A stretch of DNA of 5,627 nucleotides from an uncultured Candidatus Melainabacteria bacterium (lineage in GTDB: Bacteria; Cyanobacteriota; Vampirovibrionia; Gastranaerophilales; Gastranaerophilaceae), in contig CALAFU010000028.1 of the NCBI GenBank assembly GCA_937891325.1, positions 1-5,627 of the forward strand, given 5' to 3'. Below, piece after piece: positions 1 through 5,536 of the stretch. Position 1 is the stretch's first letter; each line of letters opens with the position of its first letter. Position numbers and translations under genes: made by a program. The notes under the pieces were generated by a model, which saw only the letters and a program-made list of their open reading frames with translations, did not search any database and was not told where the DNA came from.

Positions 1-166
1 TAATAACCATTTTTTCATTTTCTTTGTCCCATTCCCAAACTTTGGCAGGACAAATAAATGTACAAACTTTTGTTTTACAATTCTTACATTTTTTATCATC
101 ATTTGTCAAATGTGAAACAGAATCGCAAACATATTTTACTTTGAATAATTTATCGTCAATGCTCAT
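1..166 (-). CDS. fixX: FixX-type ferredoxin-like protein, partial (N-terminal 55 codons)
   Basis: This minus-strand frame opens at ATG 166-164 and stays open to the left edge, giving 55 residues. It contains CKNCKTKVCTFICPAKVW (residues 27-44), a C-x2-C-x4-C-x3-C-P pattern followed by an aromatic residue. That pattern is typical of the first half of FixX and ETF-quinone oxidoreductase ferredoxin domains. The expected second cluster (GCxxCGxCR) would lie beyond the window. FixX is the iron-sulfur partner of FixC and passes electrons from the flavoprotein onward, probably at the inner face of the membrane. The start overlaps the fixC stop as ATGA, so translation is probably coupled. A GGGGG run at 175-179, 8 nt upstream inside the last fixC codons, could act as a wobble-paired ribosome binding site. 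The Cys pattern plus its position after fixC makes the call strong; the C-terminal half cannot be judged. Confidence 0.85.
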   Translation of the reverse strand, partial: MSIDDKLFKVKYVCDSVSHLTNDDKKCKNCKTKVCTFICPAKVWEWDKENEKMVI

Positions 167-1458
167 TTCAAAATCCCCCATAGAATTTTTAAAACGGCAA
201 AAGCGTCTTTAAACAATTCCGAAATACTTCTATCTGTAAAAATTGATTTTATAAAATCTCTAAATTTGTCACGTTTGGGAACGCTGTCAACAGCTGTAAA
301 CATATTAAAGAAGGAATTGATTTTCTTTATGTAATAATTCATAAACGAATCACTGCGCCCATGTGCGATTGGCATTAAGTTTGCGTATGATTTCAAATCC
401 TTCATAATGAAAGAATTTTCAAGTTTTTTACTGTAAAGTTTTAAACCTTCTTTTGAAAAATCTTTTGTATCTAGTGCGTGAATAGCAGTTTCTCCGGCAA
501 GTTTTCCGCTAATCATTGCAAGGTTTGTACCTTCCCAATGCAAGTTATTAACTAACATGCCGGCATCACCAACGACTAAAACTCCGTTATCGTAAAGTTT
601 AGGAACTTTATTGAACCCACCCTCTGGAATTAAATGAGCAGAATATTCAAGTAATTCGCCGTCTTTTATTAACGGTGCAATAGAAGGGTGCTCTTTCAAT
701 TGGTCTAAAAGCTCGTAAGGTTTTAATTTGTGTTTTTTTAATTCATCTAAAGCAACACCTAAACCAATAGAAACACTGTCTTTGTTTGTGTAAATGTAGC
801 CCAAACCAAGCATTGAAAGCATTGGATAGCCTATAATTTCAGTAATACAGCCTTCATTAGCATTTAGATTAAATCGTTCGTTGATTTTGTCTTCACCAAT
901 TTTTATAACTTCTTTTACGCCTAAAGCAACATCTTGAGGTTCAATTGTTTCTCTAAGTCCGATTTGCTTTGCAAGAAGTGAGTTTACGCCGTCCGCTAAA
1001 ATTACGATGTCTGCGTAATATTTTTCTAATTCGGTTTTAACACCGATAACTTTACCTTTTTTGACGATTAATTCTTTTACAACCGTTTCAGTAACAAGAG
1101 TTACGCCTGCTTTTTGAGCTTCTTTTGCACACCAGCGGTCAAATTTGCCCCTAATTACGGTGTAACTGTTTGAAAGAAAACTTTTTTCTGTGTGAGAAAT
1201 AGTTGTATCTTCTGTTTGAGTAAGCAACATATACTTGTGTTTAGTGTTGTTTCTCTCTAATGGTGCTTCTGTTTCAAAGTTTGGAAAAATTTCTTTTGTT
1301 GGTTGAGTGTAAATTGCGCCACCAAACATATTTTTACTACCAGAATAATTACCGCGCTCAATAAGCACAACCTCTTTGCCGGCGCGCGCAAGAGTAATAC
1401 CCGCAGAAATACCTGCTGGACCCCCTCCGACTATAATTACCTGTGTTTTATTTTCCAT
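163..1458 (-). CDS. fixC: FixC-like FAD-dependent oxidoreductase (ETF-quinone oxidoreductase family)
   Basis: This 431-residue flavoprotein is close to the usual FixC length of about 430. The N-terminus has a Rossmann FAD-binding motif, VIIVGGGPAGISAG (residues 7-20), ending in a strand with an acidic residue (VVLIERG). A second FAD motif, VLVVGDAGMLVNN (about 293-305), is followed by the HWEGTNLAM segment typical of the ETF-QO/FixC group. FixC takes electrons from the FixAB electron-transfer flavoprotein and works with FixX to reduce quinone or ferredoxin. An upstream in-frame ATG at 1509 would add 17 residues before the Rossmann strand. I reject it because a good promoter (TTTACA, 17 nt, TATAAT) lies inside that extension and the family begins near residue 1 of the shorter form. 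The -10 ends 6 nt before ATG 1458, so the mRNA may be leaderless. Neither fixA nor fixB is upstream; the next gene is a divergent glycosyltransferase. Confidence 0.88.
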   Translation of the reverse strand: MENKTQVIIVGGGPAGISAGITLARAGKEVVLIERGNYSGSKNMFGGAIYTQPTKEIFPNFETEAPLERNNTKHKYMLLTQTEDTTISHTEKSFLSNSYTVIRGKFDRWCAKEAQKAGVTLVTETVVKELIVKKGKVIGVKTELEKYYADIVILADGVNSLLAKQIGLRETIEPQDVALGVKEVIKIGEDKINERFNLNANEGCITEIIGYPMLSMLGLGYIYTNKDSVSIGLGVALDELKKHKLKPYELLDQLKEHPSIAPLIKDGELLEYSAHLIPEGGFNKVPKLYDNGVLVVGDAGMLVNNLHWEGTNLAMISGKLAGETAIHALDTKDFSKEGLKLYSKKLENSFIMKDLKSYANLMPIAHGRSDSFMNYYIKKINSFFNMFTAVDSVPKRDKFRDFIKSIFTDRSISELFKDAFAVLKILWGILK

Positions 1459-1464
1459 AACAAT

Positions 1465-1493
1465 ATTATAGTTAGTTAAAAAATGTTTGTAAA
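1465..1493 (-). promoter_or_regulatory. fixC promoter, predicted leaderless
   Basis: On the minus strand, TTTACA (1493-1488) is followed by a 17-nt spacer and a perfect TATAAT (1470-1465). Six bases (ATTGTT) then lead to the fixC ATG at 1458. Transcription normally starts about 7 nt after the -10 box, which here is the A of the ATG. No Shine-Dalgarno sequence is present. This is the best sigma-70-type promoter in the window by sequence match. Confidence 0.7.
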
Positions 1494-1502
1494 TAACCAA
1501 AA

Positions 1503-1531
1503 TAGACAAGAGCTGTTTTTTGTGTTTTTAT
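1503..1531 (+). promoter_or_regulatory. Candidate promoter of the glycosyltransferase gene
   Basis: TAGACA (1503-1508, five of six matches to the -35 consensus) and TTTTAT (1526-1531, four of six) are separated by 17 nt, and the -10 ends 6 nt before ATG 1538. This is the same geometry as the fixC promoter, and the two -35 boxes lie back to back 9 bp apart. An overlapping TATAAG (1529-1534) is a better -10 by sequence but would be 20 nt from the -35 and only 3 nt from the ATG. The call is therefore weak. Confidence 0.4.
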
Positions 1532-1537
1532 AAGTTT

Positions 1538-2497
1538 ATGAGTGAAAATAACAAAAAAGTTTTAGGGATTTTACCACATAGTATTGCAGGAAGATTAATT
1601 GTAAAAAGTATGCTGGACGGTTTTGAACAAAACGGTTTTAGTTTTGATATTTATGATGAACTAAAACAAGACAATTTTTTAGAATTTATTCAAAACAAAG
1701 ATTACGACTATATTACAGGCTATGATTTTTCACCACTAAAATTAAAAGTAGATAATAATTTGAACCTTCCTTGCGTTTGTTATTTTGCAGATGAAATTGA
1801 AAGCAGAACCTCTGGAGTTCTTGACGATTGGAAAAAATATCTTCCATATTTAAGTGAAAACGGAAACTATACATTTTATTGGGATAGAGCCTTAGCAGAA
1901 AAATCAGAGGTAAAAAATTTATACTATATGCCTCAATTTGTTAATACAAAGGTTTATAAACCACTAAATTTGGAAAAAGAATACGATATAATGTTTGCAG
2001 GTCGCTTGGATACAGAACACAGATTAAACTTCTTTATCGAATTAATGCAAAATTTTCCAAACTTAAAATTTGCTTGGTTTGCAATAGAAAAACATTATCA
2101 AGATGCTCTTTCAAGAACAAATGAAGAAGGACAAGAATTGTTGAAAAAGGCATATAAAGGCTTTATTGATAATGAACCTGATATGGCTATTGCGATAAAC
2201 AAAACAAAATTTGTGTTTACAATGAATGCTCAAGGACTTTCTTCACTAAACCATAGAACGGTTCAAGCCGTTGCCTGTAAAACTCTTGTTGTGAGTGATT
2301 TTAGGGAAGAACTAAATATCTATAAAGGCGATTTGCCTTTTTATATTAATATGGGCGATTTGATAGAAAAAATAAATTATTATATGCAAAACGAAAAAGC
2401 GTACGAATACACAGTAAATAAATGCTACGAAATAGCATCAAAATATTTGAGTGCAGAGTATTGTGTAAAATGTATGCTAAACGTTATGGGCAACTAG
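1538..2497 (+). CDS. CgeB-like glycosyltransferase (GT-B, family 1 type)
   Basis: This protein of 319 residues is probably a cytoplasmic sugar transferase. The N-terminal half (KKVLGILPHSIAGRLIVKSM and DYDYITGYDFSPLK) looks like the acceptor-side Rossmann domain of CgeB-type proteins. The C-terminal half begins at YDIMFAGRLDTEHRL (about 149-163) and contains LNHRTVQAVACKTLVVSDFR (about 237-256). That segment matches the nucleotide-sugar binding region of the CgeB/Glyco_trans_1_2 families, which usually reads N-x-R-x-x-E-x-x-A-x-G; here E is replaced by Q and G by K, so the donor site is diverged. There is no signal peptide or membrane segment. I chose ATG 1538 over an in-frame TTG at 1520 because the extra residues (MCFYKF) are unlike the family and would overlap the promoter. 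The gene is alone on its strand and converges on the pilin gene with a 14-bp overlap. Acceptor and donor sugars are unknown; a role in surface polysaccharide or protein glycosylation is inference. Confidence 0.7.
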   Translation: MSENNKKVLGILPHSIAGRLIVKSMLDGFEQNGFSFDIYDELKQDNFLEFIQNKDYDYITGYDFSPLKLKVDNNLNLPCVCYFADEIESRTSGVLDDWKKYLPYLSENGNYTFYWDRALAEKSEVKNLYYMPQFVNTKVYKPLNLEKEYDIMFAGRLDTEHRLNFFIELMQNFPNLKFAWFAIEKHYQDALSRTNEEGQELLKKAYKGFIDNEPDMAIAINKTKFVFTMNAQGLSSLNHRTVQAVACKTLVVSDFREELNIYKGDLPFYINMGDLIEKINYYMQNEKAYEYTVNKCYEIASKYLSAEYCVKCMLNVMGN

Positions 2498-3116
2498 TTT
2501 GATTTGTCCAATTTAATTGGCTAGCACATTTCAAATAATCCATATTTCCGTTTGTAATAACCCAATTTGTTGCATTATAGCTTACAGCAGAGTCCCTAAA
2601 TGCACCATTACTTTGTCTATCCAAACCTTTGCCATAAGGATACATACCATTTGCTGTGTCACAATTTATTCTAAAAATACTTTTGCCAATATTAACTCTT
2701 CCTTTTGCTCCACCAAGAGCAACATAAATGGTTCCTGTACTAAGAGAATTAGACATAAAAATAGCAAGACCAACACCATTTTCAAGTTCAAATTTTGAAT
2801 AAGTTGTGTTATTTCCTAATGGACTGCTAGGATAGCAACTATTATTTTGGGCTGTGCCACAAGATGTTGATTTTACGTATTTCATCAATATTTTGGCTCT
2901 TTCTGGAGAATTACCTGTCCACATACTAATAGGTCCATATTCAGCAACAGCTTTTGAATAAGCAACTTCAAGGTCATGGAAAACACCTCTTAATTTTGCA
3001 ACATCTCTTTCTTCTTGATAACTGTCCATCAAGTTGGGAATTGTAGCCACAGCAACAGTTCCGATAATTGCCATTACAATCAATATTTCTGCAAGTGTGA
3101 AGGCTTTTTTAAACAT
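2484..3116 (-). CDS. Type IV pilin-like protein with prepilin N-terminal motif
   Basis: This 210-residue protein has a class III/prepilin signal: a short basic leader (MFKKA), then FTLAE and a hydrophobic helix to about residue 27 (ILIVMAIIGTVAVATIP). Cleavage is expected between Ala5 and Phe6, with Glu at mature position 5 as in pilins and pseudopilins. Ala rather than the usual Gly sits at -1. The rest is a soluble, secreted-type domain with five Cys (86, 94, 152, 197, 209), which may form disulfides. The C-terminus (MDYLKCASQLNW...CP) resembles pilin-like proteins that are very numerous in Gastranaerophilales. No other pilus assembly genes are in the window, so this may be a minor pilin, a pseudopilin or a surface protein using the same export route. 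The start overlaps the upstream membrane-protein gene by 8 bp, with AAGGG (3126-3130) 9 nt upstream as a possible ribosome binding site, so it is probably co-translated. Confidence 0.85.
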   Translation of the reverse strand: MFKKAFTLAEILIVMAIIGTVAVATIPNLMDSYQEERDVAKLRGVFHDLEVAYSKAVAEYGPISMWTGNSPERAKILMKYVKSTSCGTAQNNSCYPSSPLGNNTTYSKFELENGVGLAIFMSNSLSTGTIYVALGGAKGRVNIGKSIFRINCDTANGMYPYGKGLDRQSNGAFRDSAVSYNATNWVITNGNMDYLKCASQLNWTNQTSCP

Positions 3117-4131
3117 CTTCTGCTTCCCTTTCTTGTTGAACTTCTTTTATCTTATCTAACGAAAAATTAAACTTATACAAATAATATATGCCCACAACTG
3201 TCAATAGTGTAACTAATAAAACAGGGTGAACCAACGATACTGCCAAAATAGTTGATTTGTTTACACCGTAAATGCCCAATGCAATTAAATATGCCGCTTG
3301 ATATGGACCAAAAAAGATTGATGTAGACGGCAACATTGCTGAAAATGAGATTAAACTTATTACAAATAAACTTGCTGAGAATGGTAATGACAAATTGAAA
3401 CTTTCTAAAATTAAGAAGGCAACATAACATTCAATTCCCCAAATGATTGCACTCATTACAGCCGATTTCAAAGTTAATTTCAAATTGTCTAAAACTTCAA
3501 AACCTTCCATAAACGAGTTTGCATGCTTGTTTAAGCTCTTAACTACTCTAGAGAGTCTATTCAAATGGATTTTTTCTAAAATGTTTTCAATTTTTTGGCA
3601 AACAAAATCGATTTTGTTAAATTTGAAAATCAAATAAAATGCAATCATACTGCCTATAAATACCGCGCCAAAAAAGTATGTTGCGCTTAAAATTACAGGG
3701 TTATTTTTGCAATAAAATAAAACACCAAAAAGCAAAATGAAAAATACGCTAATTCCGTCTAGAGTTCTTTCTAAAATTACAGAACCAAAGATTTTCATCT
3801 TGTTTTCTTGTTTATTTTCGCCTAAATAATAGGCTCTATAAATATCACCAGCTCTTGCAGGCAAAAAGCTGTTAAGCATACTGCCTACGATAAATACAGC
3901 TCCCAAGTGCCAATTTGAATATTTAGGATTATCCATTAACAGTGCTTTCCAACGAATTCCGCGAAAATACATTGTCAAATAATACAAAGCCACAATCCAG
4001 AAAAGATATTTGAAACTAAACATCTTGAACGCACCGACAAATTCTTCGGCACTCATATCTTTAAAGATATAAACCAAGAACACCAAAAATGCGATTGTTA
4101 CTAGAATTGTGAAAATCTTCTTTTTATTCAT
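3109..4131 (-). CDS. Lysylphosphatidylglycerol synthase TM-region/flippase-like integral membrane protein (UPF0104-type)
   Basis: This is a 340-residue polytopic inner-membrane protein. Hydrophobic stretches lie at about 5-23, 42-56, 76-90, 127-140, 147-170, 222-245, 250-268, 275-290 and 294-318. Family signatures include YFRGIRWKALL (55-65), LNSFLPARAGDIYRAYYLGE (86-105), GSVILERTLDG (116-126) and SLVHPVLLVTLL (299-310), which fit the flippase-like domain of MprF, AglD and YbhN proteins. The soluble lysyl-transferase domain of MprF is absent, so lysylation of lipids is not predicted. Moving a lipid or lipid-linked sugar across the membrane is a family-level inference, and the substrate is unknown. 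A -10-like TAAAAT ends 6 nt before the ATG and there is no Shine-Dalgarno. The gene is 40 bp downstream of gatD and overlaps the pilin gene by 8 bp. The charged tail (VQQEREAEDV) is probably cytoplasmic. Confidence 0.82.
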   Translation of the reverse strand: MNKKKIFTILVTIAFLVFLVYIFKDMSAEEFVGAFKMFSFKYLFWIVALYYLTMYFRGIRWKALLMDNPKYSNWHLGAVFIVGSMLNSFLPARAGDIYRAYYLGENKQENKMKIFGSVILERTLDGISVFFILLFGVLFYCKNNPVILSATYFFGAVFIGSMIAFYLIFKFNKIDFVCQKIENILEKIHLNRLSRVVKSLNKHANSFMEGFEVLDNLKLTLKSAVMSAIIWGIECYVAFLILESFNLSLPFSASLFVISLISFSAMLPSTSIFFGPYQAAYLIALGIYGVNKSTILAVSLVHPVLLVTLLTVVGIYYLYKFNFSLDKIKEVQQEREAEDV

Positions 4132-4137
4132 AAAAAG

Positions 4138-4167
4138 ATTTTAACATAGTTTCAACAAATTTGGCTA
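4138..4167 (-). promoter_or_regulatory. Candidate promoter of the flippase-pilin unit, predicted leaderless
   Basis: On the minus strand, TAGCCA (4167-4162, four of six) is followed by 18 nt and TAAAAT (4143-4138, five of six). CTTTTT then leads directly to ATG 4131, a 6-nt gap. No Shine-Dalgarno is visible. It lies in the 40-bp gap after gatD, so the flippase-pilin pair could be transcribed both from here and by readthrough from gatD. The -35 is weak. Confidence 0.45.
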
Positions 4168-4171
4168 TTTA

Positions 4172-4909
4172 TTAATAAGGTTTATTAACTAAATTTTCGT
4201 GAGTTGTAAGTTCAATACTGTCGTCTAATTTAGACAACTTAATTTCTCTGCCATAACGTTTTTTTAGAGCCAATTCTATTAAATAATCTGCAAATTGAGG
4301 ATTTTTAGGTAAAAAAGAACCGTGTAAATATGTTCCAAAAATATTTTTGTATCTTGCGCCTTCTGTTCCGTCTTCGCCGTTGTTTCCGTGTCCTACAATT
4401 ACTTTAGAAAGAGGTTTTGTCTCACTTTGCAAATATGTTAAACCGCTATGGTTTTCAAATCCGACTAAAGTATTTGGTTCTAATCCTTCAATTTGAGTGG
4501 TAACGTTTCCAATAAAACGCTTGCTTCCTGCAAGAGTGTACGCATCAATCAAACTTATGCCCTGCAATTCAGAACCGTCTTGCGCTTTGTAATAATGTCC
4601 AAAAAGTTGATAACCGCCACAAATGCTTAAAAATACAGCGTCGTTGTCTCGTTCTTGAATTAAAAAGTCTTTATATTTTTGAATTTCATCTGCAACATCA
4701 ACCTGCTGTCTATCTTGTCCGCCACCGATAAAATACATATCGTGAGGCTTGAATTCGTCACCAACATTGATTTCTTCGGCAATAAATTCTATACCGCGCC
4801 ATTCACATCTATTTTTTAGAGTAATAACGTTGCCAATGTCGCCATAAAGGTTCATTAACTTTGGATAAATATGTGCAAATGTAATTTGTAACTTTTCTTC
4901 CATAAGCAT
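4172..4909 (-). CDS. gatD: Lipid II isoglutaminyl synthase, glutamine amidotransferase subunit GatD
   Basis: GatD hydrolyses glutamine and feeds ammonia to MurT, which amidates the D-Glu of the peptidoglycan stem peptide on lipid II. The protein is 245 residues, near the usual length. Clear marks are YPKLMNLYGDIGN (about 15-27), FIGGGQDRQQ (60-69), the nucleophile in LSICGGYQLFG (Cys97), SKRFIGN (Arg131), VGFENHSG (149-156) and the catalytic His196 in GTYLHGSFLPKNP. These match known GatD proteins closely and separate it from cobyric acid synthase, a related class I amidotransferase. Two starts are possible, ATG 4909 and ATG 4903. A -10-like TATACT ends 5 nt before the first, so a leaderless mRNA from 4909 is plausible, but 4903 cannot be excluded. 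The usual partner murT is not next to it: HU is on one side and the flippase gene on the other. Confidence 0.9.
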   Translation of the reverse strand: MLMEEKLQITFAHIYPKLMNLYGDIGNVITLKNRCEWRGIEFIAEEINVGDEFKPHDMYFIGGGQDRQQVDVADEIQKYKDFLIQERDNDAVFLSICGGYQLFGHYYKAQDGSELQGISLIDAYTLAGSKRFIGNVTTQIEGLEPNTLVGFENHSGLTYLQSETKPLSKVIVGHGNNGEDGTEGARYKNIFGTYLHGSFLPKNPQFADYLIELALKKRYGREIKLSKLDDSIELTTHENLVNKPY

Positions 4910-4914
4910 AGTTT

Positions 4915-4920
4915 AGTATA
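4915..4920 (-). promoter_or_regulatory. Candidate -10 box of gatD
   Basis: TATACT (five of six matches) on the minus strand ends 5 nt before ATG 4909 and 11 nt before ATG 4903. No convincing -35 is found 16-18 nt upstream, so activator help or a different promoter type is possible. No Shine-Dalgarno lies between the box and either ATG. Confidence 0.4.
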
Positions 4921-4969
4921 AATTTTTTCACTAGGCAAGAAGGTTAAATTGTAAGATTTGAATATTAGA

Positions 4970-4992
4970 GGGCTAAAGTGTTTAAGTAGCCC
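4970..4992. other. Small hairpin (GGGCTA / TAGCCC) upstream of gatD
   Basis: GGGCTA (4970-4975) and TAGCCC (4987-4992) form a perfect 6-bp stem with an 11-nt loop. Neither strand has a T-run after it, so it is not a standard terminator. It directly adjoins the TAAG array and may be part of the same structured element. Confidence 0.4.
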
Positions 4993-4993
4993 C

Positions 4994-5087
4994 TAAGACT
5001 TTAAGGCTATAAGACGATAAGCTCATTTATAATTAAAATGACAATTTAATCATAATTCGACTTATAGGCTTAATCCTTATTGTCTTA
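4994..5087. repeat. Two facing arrays of TAAG units at 7-8 nt spacing
   Basis: On the plus strand, TAAG starts at 4994, 5002, 5010 and 5018, an exact 8-nt period (units TAAGACTT, TAAGGCTA, TAAGACGA, TAAGCTCA). Facing it, CTTA starts at 5061, 5069, 5076 and 5084, spaced 8, 7 and 8 nt. The arms also pair: AGACTTTAAG (4996-5005) with CTTAAAGTCT (5084-5093), 10 bp perfect; GACGATAAG (5013-5021) with CTTATTGTC (5076-5084), one G-U pair; and, as an alternative, CTATAAG (5007-5013) with CTTATAG (5061-5067). The inner 39 bases are very AT-rich. The element lies between the HU terminator and the gatD promoter. Its function is unknown; tandem protein-binding sites or a folded RNA are both possible. Confidence 0.6.
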
Positions 5088-5092
5088 AAGTC

Positions 5093-5134
5093 TATTAAAA
5101 CAAAAGGCGCGCAGGTCGAAGACTTGCGCGCCTT
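5093..5134 (-). terminator. Rho-independent terminator of the HU gene
   Basis: A perfect 10-bp stem, AAGGCGCGCA with TGCGCGCCTT (5104-5113 and 5125-5134), encloses a short inner GTC/GAC stem with an A-C mismatch on the minus strand. On the minus strand it is followed by TTTTGTTTTAATAGA, a good U-rich tail. The plus-strand side is followed by AAAAAG, so it should terminate only leftward transcription. It lies about 27 bp after the HU stop codon and is by far the most GC-rich short stretch in this gap. Confidence 0.85.
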
Positions 5135-5161
5135 AAAAAGTTTAGAAACTTTCGTTAAAGA

Positions 5162-5440
5162 CTATTTGCCGTTAACAACAGTTTTGAATTTTTTACCTGC
5201 TGAGAAAGCTGGAACTGTTTTAGCAGGGATTTTGATTTCTTTACCAGTTTGTGGGTTTCTGCCGTTTCTAGCAGCGCGTTTGCGAGGTTCGAATGTACCA
5301 AAACCAACTAAAGTAACTTTTTTACCTTTAGCAACTGTTTTTTGGATTGTATCTACTAAAACACTTAAAACTTCGTTAGCGTCTTTTTGTGTAACTTTTG
5401 CTTTTTTTGAAATTTCTTGTACTAATTCTTCTTTGTTCAT
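5162..5440 (-). CDS. hup: HU-family DNA-binding protein
   Basis: This small basic nucleoid protein of 92 residues is the standard HU length. HU binds DNA as a dimer with little sequence preference, bends it and helps to organise the chromosome. The sequence shows the N-terminal helical part (MNKEELVQEISKKAKVTQKD), the core VTLVGFGTF (42-50), and the DNA-binding arm with RNPQTG (61-66), where Pro63 is the intercalating residue. It ends with IPAKTVPAFSAGKKFK. The VGFGTFEPRKR...VPAFSAGKKF form is close to cyanobacterial HU, and the lack of an IHF-type extension favours HU. Two starts are possible. The AAGGAA Shine-Dalgarno (5447-5452) sits almost against ATG 5446 but about 7 nt before ATG 5440, and HU proteins usually begin MNK, so I chose 5440. 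It is transcribed alone, with its own promoter and terminator. Confidence 0.95.
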   Translation of the reverse strand: MNKEELVQEISKKAKVTQKDANEVLSVLVDTIQKTVAKGKKVTLVGFGTFEPRKRAARNGRNPQTGKEIKIPAKTVPAFSAGKKFKTVVNGK

Positions 5441-5446
5441 TTTCAT

Positions 5447-5452
5447 TTCCTT
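5447..5452 (-). promoter_or_regulatory. Shine-Dalgarno of the HU gene, decides the start
   Basis: AAGGAA on the minus strand abuts ATG 5446, but its AGGA core is about 7 nt from ATG 5440, the usual distance. This supports the shorter, MNK-starting protein. It is the only clear purine-rich ribosome binding site before a first gene in this window. Confidence 0.7.
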
Positions 5453-5475
5453 TCTTAAATCAATGTACAGCTATC

Positions 5476-5505
5476 AGTATATTATAAACCCCATAATATT
5501 GGCAA
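5476..5505 (-). promoter_or_regulatory. HU promoter
   Basis: On the minus strand, TTGCCA (5505-5500) and TATACT (5481-5476) are 18 nt apart, each matching five of six consensus bases. Transcription would start near 5469, giving a leader of about 30 nt that contains the Shine-Dalgarno. A TATAAT (5486-5481) overlaps but would be only 13 nt from the -35 box. Confidence 0.6.
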
Positions 5506-5513
5506 GAATATTA
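5494..5513. promoter_or_regulatory. Dyad over the HU -35 box, possible operator
   Basis: TAATATT (5494-5500) and AATATTA (5507-5513) form a perfect 7-bp inverted repeat with a 6-nt spacer that contains most of the -35 box. A protein bound here would block RNA polymerase. The half-sites are pure A/T, so chance is a real possibility in this base composition. Confidence 0.35.
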
Positions 5514-5536
5514 CAAAATTTAACATGTTCGGGTTT

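Noticed and set aside
24..212. 62-codon plus-strand frame at the left end
   Set aside because: It is the opposite strand of the fixX and fixC ends, whose ferredoxin Cys motif and ATGA overlap are convincing.
1459..1509. Longer fixC start at ATG 1509 (17 extra residues)
   Set aside because: The extension covers a TTTACA-17-TATAAT promoter and precedes the Rossmann strand with hydrophobic residues unlike FixC; ATG 1458 fits the family.
1520..1537. TTG 1520 as start of the glycosyltransferase
   Set aside because: It adds only MCFYKF, uses a rare start codon, has no ribosome binding site and overlaps the -10 region; ATG 1538 is simpler.
2517..2798. 93-codon plus-strand frame opposite the pilin gene
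   Set aside because: It lies wholly within the pilin gene on the other strand and reads as a low-complexity mix rich in Ile, Thr, Ser and Cys; no ribosome binding site.
4172..4909. Cobyric acid synthase (CobQ) or CobB-like assignment
   Set aside because: The protein is only the amidotransferase domain at GatD length, without the N-terminal ATP-binding domain, and its motifs match GatD.
5104..5134. GC-rich hairpin as a bidirectional terminator or mobile-element end
   Set aside because: Only the minus strand has a T-rich tail, and no transposase gene or target duplication is seen nearby.
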